Shown here: positions 14,715 to 22,103 of the stretch, one piece after another
Position numbering within the stretch: position 1 is the first letter of the stretch
How the letters are laid out: each line of letters starts with the position of its first letter
Assembly (NCBI GenBank): GCA_030593645.1
Contig: JAUVGT010000022.1
Span: 1-22,103, forward strand
Direction: 5' to 3'
DNA from: Deltaproteobacteria bacterium
Lineage (GTDB): Bacteria; Desulfobacterota; Desulfobacteria; Desulfobacterales; JAUVGT01
DNA length: 22,103 bases
Position numbers and translations under genes: made by a program
The notes under the pieces: model-generated
What the model saw: only the letters and a program-made list of their open reading frames with translations
Databases searched by the model: none
Told to the model about the DNA's origin: nothing

Positions 14715-15890
14715 GTGGACCCTATCAATAACTCGGATAATCAAAGTATTCCAGAATATTCAGCTGTTTTAACAGCGGAAACAGAAGATGAATTTATTGA
14801 AATTTATAATTTCTGGTATGATGTGTATATCAAGGAAATGTGCAAGCATTTCGCTAGCGCAGATCACGAACATAAAATCCTGAAAGACTATATGGATGGG
14901 ATATCGATTGTTCATTATATCCGTGATGAAACAGGAGTCATTGCCACAATCCGTTCAACACCCGGTGATATCCCGAACCCTCCCGCAAAACTGACTGACC
15001 TGTATGGTCTTGATATGTTTTCTGATTTCCCGCGAAATGTTTTATCATTTTCCTCCCGCCTGGTTATCGACAAACGCTGGCGCAATACAAACCTTCTGGA
15101 TCTTCTGCTCTCTGAGTCATATCAATTTTACCGGGAAAAAGGATGCCAGTTCAACTTTGCCTATTGCGCCCCCTCCCTGGTTCAGCTTTATGAAAGATTA
15201 GGAATGCGGAGATATAAAGAATGTATTTTTGATCCCGATACCGGTTTGAGAATTCCCCTGATCATGGTGATCGAAGATATTGAACATCTGGCTGCGGTAA
15301 ACTCTCCATTTTATAAAATGGCCAGAAAACTTGATAATAATCCTGAACCGGCTGTATGGTTTAAAAAGACTTTTTCAGAGCAGATATCACAAGTTTCACC
15401 TCAGGCTGTTCCAAATATAAACCTGTGGCGTTTCTTTCAAACCAAACTCCATGAAGTGGAAAGCCCGCTGTTTAAAGGGTTAAATGATAATGAGATAGAC
15501 ACTGTGATAAAAACCGGTACAATTATCACCTGTCGTACCGGTGATCATGTCATCAGCCATGGGGAAATCGGAAATGAAATGTTCTTATTATTATCAGGAG
15601 CGGTCGAGGTTCATTATCCCGAAGGCGGGCGAGAGTACCATTTAACAAACATCGGTAAAGGAGAGATATTCGGTGAAATGGCTTTTATCAGTGAAACGCC
15701 GAGATTCGCGAACGTCATCGCCATGACTGATGTGGAATTACTGATCATCAACCAGCGGTTTTTGAAAAAAATCACGGATATTTCTCCGGGGCTTGCAAAC
15801 AAATTGCTCTTCAACCTCTCTCTAATCCTATGTGAACGATTACAGGCCACCACTTTAGGTTTGGTTAAGTCGATCGATATAAACAGGTAG
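14715..15890 (+). CDS. GNAT-type N-acyltransferase fused to a cyclic-nucleotide-binding domain
   Basis: The 391-residue protein starts at GTG 14715 with AAGGA at 14702-14706, just after the upstream kinase's stop. Residues about 15-195 look like a GNAT fold of the N-acyl amino acid synthase (FeeM)/autoinducer synthase group: FWYDVYIKEM near 33-42, IATIRSTP, SFSSRLVIDKRWR (111-123), then LYERLGMRRYKE. Residues about 250-375 form a cyclic-nucleotide-binding domain: GDHVISHGEIGNEMFLLLSG, then a phosphate-binding cassette FGEMAFISETPRFANV (319-334) with Glu321 and Arg330 kept. A plausible role is acyl transfer to a small molecule or protein, gated by cAMP or a related nucleotide. Substrate and ligand are inference. 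Co-transcription with the GAF-PAS-GAF kinase is very likely. Confidence 0.82.
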   Translation: MDPINNSDNQSIPEYSAVLTAETEDEFIEIYNFWYDVYIKEMCKHFASADHEHKILKDYMDGISIVHYIRDETGVIATIRSTPGDIPNPPAKLTDLYGLDMFSDFPRNVLSFSSRLVIDKRWRNTNLLDLLLSESYQFYREKGCQFNFAYCAPSLVQLYERLGMRRYKECIFDPDTGLRIPLIMVIEDIEHLAAVNSPFYKMARKLDNNPEPAVWFKKTFSEQISQVSPQAVPNINLWRFFQTKLHEVESPLFKGLNDNEIDTVIKTGTIITCRTGDHVISHGEIGNEMFLLLSGAVEVHYPEGGREYHLTNIGKGEIFGEMAFISETPRFANVIAMTDVELLIINQRFLKKITDISPGLANKLLFNLSLILCERLQATTLGLVKSIDINR

Positions 15891-15919
15891 AGATAGACAT
15901 GGTTTCACGATTGCCAGTT

Positions 15920-17887
15920 CTATTGTTCCTTTGGGAACAACCTCACAATGATAAATAACAATATAATTGTCACCAGACCCAGGACGATATAAAGGCCCCA
16001 TCCCTGGCTGCTGAATACCCGGGTCAGCCTGGTTTGCAAACCTTTACCTTTAAATACTGTTATCTCACCCATTTTCAAATCTACCGGCTCCATACTCAAC
16101 AAATAGTCCTGAACCAGGGATAAATCGTAAACCGGACGGTTCGCATCAGGATGCCCGCCCACAAGTTCATACTGTCCTGCCTCGGCAGCAAGAAAAACAA
16201 TTGCCCTCGCCCGATACATCACTTCAATCCGTTTCAGAACAAGTGGTTTATTATCTTTGTGATCCATGGATACCCGTAGTTCTTCCTGAACATTAGGGAA
16301 ACTTCTCATATCAATGGTGAGAACGGTTTCATCCCTATTACGATTGACCCAATGCCGTGTCATCCAATGTTCCCAACCCATTTGACCATGCTTGTGTTTT
16401 TCGAATTTGACATCTCTTTCAAAAATTCCCTCCGCGCGGATCTTAATGGAATCCCACCGCATGGACGTATAAGGCAATTGTAAAAACCAGGACGTACTGT
16501 TTTTCTCCTGATTATAATCCGGATCAATCGAAAGATTCAAGGTTTGAATCACATTGCCAGTGTCAAAGAACGGAACCTGCTTATTGCCTCTAACCAGCCT
16601 GATACCGGTCTGGTTCTTTTCCATATTTGCCTGACTTGTAAAAACAATACGATACAGACCCGGTCCCGGAACATGAACCCCGGACCTCCAGGAATAACCA
16701 TCGATGTTAAAAGGGCCTCCCAAGACTCCAAATTTTTTCACAAAATCAACAGGCTGCCAGTTCGTATTCTGCTTTATCTTTGAGAACTTCAATATTTGTC
16801 CGATATACCGTTTCTGGTCACCGGCAATTTTCAAAATCCTGACCGCCGCACCGGTTCCTGTTCTGGCTGAATATACACCCGGTTGATCGGCGAAAAAGAC
16901 CAGCCGAGGTAACCTGGCTTTTATCATAAGAGATTCTGTTTTTCCGATAAACCTCCCCTGTGTGTTGAGCCTGATAATCAGGGACCGCCCTTCCCAGACC
17001 CGATTGATAGTGATGATTAATTTTTTCTCGTCCTTTTTAATGGCATAGATGTTTCCCCGGCTTATCTGCTGAAACTTTTTCCGCCCTTCGGCAATCACTT
17101 CTTTACCGATTGTCCATGTCCCCTGAAACTGGGCTTCCGTAAGAACTTCAATTCGGCTGATATAGATACCTGACCCCGGGAGCGCAGCCTTTATCTCTTT
17201 CACTCTATCATTGACGTCATGGGTGTCTGATATAAATTCCGGTACAAAGGACTCAAACACATATCCTCTCCCCGGCCTTTTCCCTGATACAACTATTTTC
17301 TCAATCGGCAGCGGTGTATATCTCCAGCGAACATCATAACCAAAAAAACGGAATCTGAACTTTTTGTAATCCCCGGGTTCGATATTTATATCGGCCAGAG
17401 TATGAGATCCGGTTCTGTAAATTGCTGCATTTTTTGCGAGAACCTGCCATCTCTCCTCAATATAACCTTCAACATCAACTTTACCCATACCCTGTTGATC
17501 CGCAATGATAATCCGCAGGTGATCCGCTCTGAAATCATGACGGATTGATCCCTCCCATACCATTCCAAGATCATCATCCAGTGTCACTTTTTCAGACCTG
17601 ATCTGCACGGTCATTGAACCGCTCTTTTCCTTCCAGAACAGTTCAAATGATCGCGGCTTCATATCCGGTCCGAGCAATTCAATGTCCAGACTCTTTAACT
17701 CTTTGACATATCCGGCACCACGGTCTGCCATCATGTGCAGTTCCGGCGGAAGAACTGTTTCGGCAGTACCGGAATACATGGTTTCCAGTTTTCCCTCAAC
17801 GATCCAATTCTCATCCGCATGTGTAAATTCAAATATCCCGAAAAGAATAAATAAAACAATATATACAATTTTATTTCCCTGTTTCAT
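15920..17887 (-). CDS. Exported, membrane-anchored DUF3999-like protein
   Basis: The 655-residue protein begins MKQGNK followed by a hydrophobic stretch (about 7-20) and THA-DE, a likely signal peptide cleavage region. A long beta-rich periplasmic part follows, and the C-terminus has one transmembrane segment (LYIVLGLVTIILLFIIV) before a short tail RLFPKEQ. This layout and the neighbouring DUF2339 gene suggest the DUF3999 family, whose function is unknown. I chose ATG 17887 because GAGGA (complement of 17893-17897) lies at ideal spacing; the frame is also open from TTG 17899. It overlaps the end of the DUF2339 gene by 17 bases, so the two are translationally coupled and likely act together in the envelope. 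The family call is moderate, the topology is well supported. Confidence 0.7.
   Translation of the reverse strand: MKQGNKIVYIVLFILFGIFEFTHADENWIVEGKLETMYSGTAETVLPPELHMMADRGAGYVKELKSLDIELLGPDMKPRSFELFWKEKSGSMTVQIRSEKVTLDDDLGMVWEGSIRHDFRADHLRIIIADQQGMGKVDVEGYIEERWQVLAKNAAIYRTGSHTLADINIEPGDYKKFRFRFFGYDVRWRYTPLPIEKIVVSGKRPGRGYVFESFVPEFISDTHDVNDRVKEIKAALPGSGIYISRIEVLTEAQFQGTWTIGKEVIAEGRKKFQQISRGNIYAIKKDEKKLIITINRVWEGRSLIIRLNTQGRFIGKTESLMIKARLPRLVFFADQPGVYSARTGTGAAVRILKIAGDQKRYIGQILKFSKIKQNTNWQPVDFVKKFGVLGGPFNIDGYSWRSGVHVPGPGLYRIVFTSQANMEKNQTGIRLVRGNKQVPFFDTGNVIQTLNLSIDPDYNQEKNSTSWFLQLPYTSMRWDSIKIRAEGIFERDVKFEKHKHGQMGWEHWMTRHWVNRNRDETVLTIDMRSFPNVQEELRVSMDHKDNKPLVLKRIEVMYRARAIVFLAAEAGQYELVGGHPDANRPVYDLSLVQDYLLSMEPVDLKMGEITVFKGKGLQTRLTRVFSSQGWGLYIVLGLVTIILLFIIVRLFPKEQ
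15923..15940. repeat. Small hairpin at the convergent gene ends
   Basis: TTGTTCC (15923-15929) and GGAACAA (15934-15940) form a perfect 7-bp stem with a TTTG loop, overlapping the last codons of the DUF3999-like gene. It lies 33 bases past the stop of the GNAT-cNMP gene. It could act as a weak terminator for that gene, but no T-run follows on either strand. Confidence 0.35.
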
Positions 17888-20800
17888 GATTTTCCTCAAC
17901 CACGATAAACCGTTGATAAATTATGGATACCAATATGGCCACACCAGCGAGCCCGATTAATGAAGCCACACGATACAGCTGCTCCAGTGAACTTAAATCT
18001 ATAAAGAATATTTTCAAGGATGTGATCATATAAAGAATCAGGGATGCCCATCGCACCCGGGAATTTGTCAACCGTATACCCGTAATAAGCATCCCTGTTG
18101 AAAATATCAACCACCCCAGACTGTATCCAAGCTGATGACTCAGACCGCCATGTGTAATCAAGCTGAATGGGTTCCCCTGTATACCGAAGGCACTGGCAAT
18201 TTCAATATTCATGAAATAAAATATCACCACCGCAAGAAGCACTCCCCAAAAGGCCCGCCTGTTTAACATTTTGATCGGCCAGTTATTGTCGTTTTTTCTA
18301 AGCGCCAGCCATGTGATGACACCAACAATTACAGCAAATAACAGCGTCGGTGTATTCAGCAGGGGTGGAATGGCGCCAAAGTCCATTCTGAAACGAAACG
18401 GAAGTGCCGAAGCTTTTCCAAGACCCAATAGAAACAAAGCAAAACCGGCTATTCTAAAGTTCTTATCTAGTTTTCCCGGCCAAATTAAAAGACCAAGCCC
18501 GTAAGTCAGCCACCCAAAAGCAGATGCCACCGCCATTGAAAGTGTGTGGCTGCTAAACAGGGCAAATGTCTCCCCGGTTTGAAACAATGTACTCTTTTCG
18601 AGTTTTATGCCTACGAAACTGACAATGAGAAGCATCAGCAGAAACAGGTTTTTCACATTGGCGGTTTTTTCTCCGGCAGGTTCTTTTAAATAGAGAATCA
18701 GTAAAATAGTAAACAGCGGCAGATAAGCCAGTAAACCCAGGTTAAAAATTGGCACCATCTCAGGAATAGCATCCGGATAAATAAATGGAAAAAAGATGAT
18801 TCTGAAAAATGCGAGGCATAGAATGGTCAAACCGGCCATTCGCATGGCTTTAGTCAATGCACCTGTTTTCCATAGTATGGATCCAAACGCCGCCCAAACG
18901 AGGCTGTAGCAGATCGACTGCAGCTGTTTTTCTCCTGCCAGGAACCTGAAACTCGTTTCCGAAGATGCAAATATGTCGGCAACAATGAGGTTAAGCAGTC
19001 CAAATCCGCACCCCAGGGCAAGCCAGAGGAAATAGTTCGGAATTTCCAGTTTTCTTAAAAATCGATCCGGAAACGGGCTTAGTCTGACTGAAAAACTGAG
19101 AGCGGCAACAGCGGCAGCCACAGACAGCACAGCACTATTGAATATGTTCAGACTTTCCGGGTTTTTCATATCCGGTAGAAATATAAATAAAAGGACCATT
19201 CCTGCCGGCGCCATGAATACGGATACCCAGCGCAATCCAGGATGTTCCACCCTTCGATTCAGCCAAAGCAAGGCCATACTCTCATAGACCAGTGTCAGTC
19301 CGATCCAGCCGTAATCGAGAAGCAGCACAGGAATCGCCGATATATAAAACAACAACACACCGCCATGGAAAGCAATGATGGCGTTTCTCTCGTTTGTTTC
19401 CCTTAGTTTTTTCATCATGATAGCAACACATGGTAACTTCAGGAGAAAAAGGAGCATCGGAGTCCAGCCTGAATATTCCCGCGGCCATAAATGATCAGCC
19501 GCCCAGATGATAAAAATCCCCTGGAATACTTCAAACAGGGCAAAGGCCATCCAGATCCGGTTCCATTTTTTAAAAAGCCTAAAATATGTAAAAGGCATAA
19601 TCAGAGCGGCAATAAAAAGCGGCATGGCCCATTTCAATGTCGAATAGTTCAATACTGTATTTTCAGTGGTTATCATCCAAACAGCTTCCGTAAATACAGC
19701 AGCCAGTAATGCCACCATTCCCAAGGGCTGAAATGAAAGACGCTTGCATAGAAAAAGTGTCAGACCTAAAAAACACACCATTGTTGCCATGCCCGGATGG
19801 GGGTTCAGATTTTCCTGGATCAAAAATGAGGCCGCAAGTAGTAAAAATCCGCCCACCGCAGGAGAAGAAACCATCCACTCGATTAAACCCTTTTTACTCT
19901 TCAAAGGATCGATATGTTCTTTTGCCGCGTTTAATGAGTTGATCCACCCAGGCAGTTTACGTATGGCAAAGAAAATCACCACACAAAGTATCGCACCGGC
20001 AAATAAAAGAAAACCATAGAACCCCAATCCGACCGCTTCGGACGGTACCCGGACGATCCATGTCAATCCGCTAATCACCAGGATCAATACCAGGATACCG
20101 AGTTGAATCACCGCGCCAAATATCAGACTGATAAAGATCCCCAATACCTGAAGCCCCAAAGCCATGGGCCAGAACCAGAAAGATACATTCGGTTCCTTAA
20201 ATAAAGCGGCCATACTCAAAGCGGCAACCGCAATCGGGAAAACCCTGAACCAGAACAAAAAAGATTTTTCCATGCCGTACTTTTTAATTAATAAAACGGG
20301 TCCGAATCCGGCGAATACTCCATACAGCAGGAAAATAAGAAATGCCCAGGAATCAGCTCCCGGGTTAAAACTGATGGGTACCCATATCACTGCGATGATA
20401 AATGTTAAAACAGAATATGGGATCACCCGTTTATGCCATCCGCTTTTTCTGTAAGCGAGTATCATAGAACCCGCTGTCCCGGCCGAAAGGAGCAGGAAGC
20501 TTGCTTCATTACGATACTGGAATAAAATAAAAACAAAAGAAAGGATGATGATGGATAAATAGAGAATGTTTCCTGCCCATGATACGGATTGTGATTGATC
20601 AGGGGGGATATTCAATCGATCGGTAATAATTGTAAAAAGAGCAAGGTTTGCGATCCATATCCAGGCAATGGTTAAAGCCGGTATTTGATCACCGTCCGGA
20701 AATGAACCGATCGATAGAGATACTAGTGTTCCTGCAGTTGCGACCAGGAGAAGCATCGATGAATCAAGCCGCTTCATAACCTGAAAAAGCCCGATATTTA

Positions 20801-21683
20801 CTACTGCCAGGTAAATAAACAGTGTTATCAGATTGCCCTGTCCGGGGTCCACCAGGAATGGAGTCGCATAGGCTCCAAGCGCACCTAATATTGAAATAGT
20901 AATTCCCTTATGATGCAGAGATAAAACAAACGCTGAGGCCGAAACTACGGTCAGTAAAAGAAAACCCCATGGTTTCGGAATAAATTGATAATATAAAGTT
21001 GCTGCAAATATAACTGTATACAGTATTGCAATACCGCCAGCGGCAAGTGTGTGGCGTGTAATATTATATCTGATTCGATTTAAAATAAAAGATACAACAA
21101 TAAGACCGAGACCGGTCAACGCTCCTATGGCCAGACGCATTTCCGCGGTAAGCCAGTCCTTTTCTATCGCCAATTTAACAAAGTAAATGGCTCCGATAAA
21201 AAGAGCCAGCCACCCGATCCAGGATATCAATTTGACCCCTGTAAATTGTTCCCAATCCACATTGGCCTTGAATTTTTTCCATTGCGCCGTCCATTCGGAT
21301 TCCCTTCGGGGTTTTCTGGTAATCACAACCGGGGCTTCCACGGCAACAGAGGTTTCTTTTTCTGCTTGAAATTCCGGCAAAGGAGGGGGCTCCGGTTCGA
21401 TATCTTCCGGAACCGATACTCTCTCCCGTTCCAATTCGTCTTCCGCCGGTTCAGCTGTTTTGTAAATTTCAGGTTCGGTTTCTCCCGCACCTTCTGTTCC
21501 TTCTGCAGTCTCAGCTTCAATGGTTTCCCCGACCATTTGATCAGAAGGACCGACCTGCCCTTTCAATCGATCGATTGCCTGCTCAAGAGATACGATCCGC
21601 TGGTTCAGATTTCGCTTTAGACTGCCGAATTTAAAAAACAGGATAATAATCAGTATAAAGGCAAGTAACATTAGAATTTCCAT
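17871..21683 (-). CDS. Large polytopic membrane protein, DUF2339 family
   Basis: The 1270-residue protein starts with a transmembrane helix (about 3-17, MLLAFILIIILFFKF) and a short coiled coil (LNQRIVSLEQAIDRLKGQ). A Glu/Pro-rich acidic linker (about 45-115) follows, then a conserved entry region (WEQFTGVKLISWIGWLALFIGAIYFVKLA) and a very long array of hydrophobic segments reaching the C-terminus. This is the DUF2339 layout, a family of unknown function. ATG 21683 has GGAGG (complement of 21688-21692). The 3' end overlaps the DUF3999-like gene; that pairing is, as I recall, common in other proteobacteria. Transport or envelope-assembly roles are conceivable, but nothing in the sequence proves one. 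Confidence 0.85.
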   Translation of the reverse strand: MEILMLLAFILIIILFFKFGSLKRNLNQRIVSLEQAIDRLKGQVGPSDQMVGETIEAETAEGTEGAGETEPEIYKTAEPAEDELERERVSVPEDIEPEPPPLPEFQAEKETSVAVEAPVVITRKPRRESEWTAQWKKFKANVDWEQFTGVKLISWIGWLALFIGAIYFVKLAIEKDWLTAEMRLAIGALTGLGLIVVSFILNRIRYNITRHTLAAGGIAILYTVIFAATLYYQFIPKPWGFLLLTVVSASAFVLSLHHKGITISILGALGAYATPFLVDPGQGNLITLFIYLAVVNIGLFQVMKRLDSSMLLLVATAGTLVSLSIGSFPDGDQIPALTIAWIWIANLALFTIITDRLNIPPDQSQSVSWAGNILYLSIIILSFVFILFQYRNEASFLLLSAGTAGSMILAYRKSGWHKRVIPYSVLTFIIAVIWVPISFNPGADSWAFLIFLLYGVFAGFGPVLLIKKYGMEKSFLFWFRVFPIAVAALSMAALFKEPNVSFWFWPMALGLQVLGIFISLIFGAVIQLGILVLILVISGLTWIVRVPSEAVGLGFYGFLLFAGAILCVVIFFAIRKLPGWINSLNAAKEHIDPLKSKKGLIEWMVSSPAVGGFLLLAASFLIQENLNPHPGMATMVCFLGLTLFLCKRLSFQPLGMVALLAAVFTEAVWMITTENTVLNYSTLKWAMPLFIAALIMPFTYFRLFKKWNRIWMAFALFEVFQGIFIIWAADHLWPREYSGWTPMLLFLLKLPCVAIMMKKLRETNERNAIIAFHGGVLLFYISAIPVLLLDYGWIGLTLVYESMALLWLNRRVEHPGLRWVSVFMAPAGMVLLFIFLPDMKNPESLNIFNSAVLSVAAAVAALSFSVRLSPFPDRFLRKLEIPNYFLWLALGCGFGLLNLIVADIFASSETSFRFLAGEKQLQSICYSLVWAAFGSILWKTGALTKAMRMAGLTILCLAFFRIIFFPFIYPDAIPEMVPIFNLGLLAYLPLFTILLILYLKEPAGEKTANVKNLFLLMLLIVSFVGIKLEKSTLFQTGETFALFSSHTLSMAVASAFGWLTYGLGLLIWPGKLDKNFRIAGFALFLLGLGKASALPFRFRMDFGAIPPLLNTPTLLFAVIVGVITWLALRKNDNNWPIKMLNRRAFWGVLLAVVIFYFMNIEIASAFGIQGNPFSLITHGGLSHQLGYSLGWLIFSTGMLITGIRLTNSRVRWASLILYMITSLKIFFIDLSSLEQLYRVASLIGLAGVAILVSIIYQRFIVVEENHETGK

Positions 21684-21960
21684 GATACCTCCGGCAATGA
21701 GTGTTTAGGAGAATGCATAAATTCATTTCTTTCGTAAACCGTTTTTACATGATCTATAAGCTACAATAAGTATGCCAGACTTATCATAACATTTAATCAT
21801 CTGTTTTTATATGCGTTTTGCCTTCATAACAAAAAAGAAGCTGCATTTACCAACAAAATTTCCAACAATGAATGTACATTACAGATACATATTATGCCTA
21901 TAAGTATAACAGCTAACATCATCACTTTTGTGCGCATTCCCTGCGGTAGCACCCAAAGCT
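21684..21960. other. AT-rich non-coding region upstream of the DUF2339 gene
   Basis: No convincing gene is present on either strand. The part next to 21683 holds the GGAGG ribosome binding site of the DUF2339 gene and presumably its promoter. The rest (about 21780-21960) is AT-rich, with a small GC-richer patch (GCATTCCCTGCGGTAGCACC, near 21934-21953) that I cannot assign. Confidence 0.6.
21762..21778 (-). promoter_or_regulatory. Weak sigma54-like promoter candidate for the DUF2339 gene
   Basis: Read on the minus strand the bases are CTGGCATACTTATTGTA. The -24 part (TGGCA) and the spacing fit sigma54, but the -12 element is TTGT instead of TTGC. It lies about 80 bases before the DUF2339 start. 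No activator site was recognised, so this is tentative. Confidence 0.25.
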
Positions 21961-21970
21961 ATATATGATG

Positions 21971-22103
21971 GTCTCGTAAAAAGTCCGAATGAGACGGTTT
22001 CGTAAAAAGTTCAAATTCAAGGCGTGCAAATTTCGTAATCATGAAGCGTACTTATAGTACGTTGAATGATTGCGAAATGCAGCACAACGCAGAAGTTGGA
22101 CTT
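21971..22103. repeat. Palindromic intergenic repeat, truncated by the window end
   Basis: A long imperfect inverted repeat is centred on 22054. CGTACT (22047-22052) pairs with AGTACG (22056-22061). Outside it AATCAT pairs with ATGATT, ATTTCG with CGAAAT, and AAGTTCAAATTC (22007-22018) with GAAGTTGGACTT (22092-22103), the last with one mismatch and one wobble. The left end carries two direct copies of CGTAAAAAGT (21975-21984 and 22001-22010), the first inside a GTCTC...GAGAC hairpin. The right end should continue into a matching ACTTTTTACG beyond the window. I recall similar elements around GTACTTATAGTAC scattered in Desulfobacterales genomes. It has no coding potential and looks like a REP/MITE-type element. 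Confidence 0.8.

Noticed and set aside
17888..17899. TTG start giving a DUF3999-like protein four residues longer
   Set aside because: The TTG lies over the GAGGA that serves ATG 17887, which gives a normal signal peptide start.

Overview
The window looks like chromosomal DNA of a sulfate-reducer-type deltaproteobacterium (order Desulfobacterales or close kin). This is an inference. It rests on the PAS-type hybrid histidine kinase with an AGGIAHDFNN H-box, the overall protein style, and a terminal palindromic repeat that I recall from Desulfobacterales genomes. No rRNA, tRNA, CRISPR array, IS element or prophage gene is visible.

Layout. (1) 1-75: last codons of a gene, probably topA. (2) 76-368: control region of a branched-chain amino acid operon, with a TTGACA-type promoter, a leader peptide of 33 residues of which 17 are Ile, Leu or Val, and a complete transcription attenuator whose three mutually exclusive stems can be traced base by base. 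(3) 369-8632: the operon ilvD-ilvB-ilvN-ilvC-cimA-leuA, all on + with short gaps and good Shine-Dalgarno sequences. It makes 2-oxobutyrate from pyruvate through citramalate (CimA), runs the common Ile/Val steps (IlvBN, IlvC, IlvD) and starts the leucine branch (LeuA). leuB, leuCD and ilvE are not in the window. ilvD carries one in-frame TGA at codon 270 in an otherwise perfectly preserved frame. IlvC is of the Bacteroidetes/fungal type rather than the usual proteobacterial one. (4) 8633-8745: inverted repeats that probably end transcription. (5) 8746-12041, on -: a PAS-PAS-HisKA-HATPase-REC hybrid kinase followed by an unusual membrane enzyme with two CDP-alcohol phosphatidyltransferase domains in tandem. 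(6) 12290-15890, on +, divergent from that pair: a GAF-PAS-GAF histidine kinase and a GNAT-type acyltransferase fused to a C-terminal cyclic-nucleotide-binding domain, only 13 bases apart. (7) 15920-21683, on -: a 1270-residue DUF2339 polytopic membrane protein overlapping a DUF3999-like exported protein. (8) 21684-22103: AT-rich non-coding DNA ending in a palindromic repeat cut by the window edge.

The strongest points for a second look are the in-frame TGA in ilvD (nonsense mutation, sequence error or recoding), the textbook ilv attenuator, the double CDP-alcohol phosphatidyltransferase downstream of a sensor kinase, and the GNAT-cNMP fusion paired with a kinase. Family assignments come from reading motifs by eye; no database search was run.
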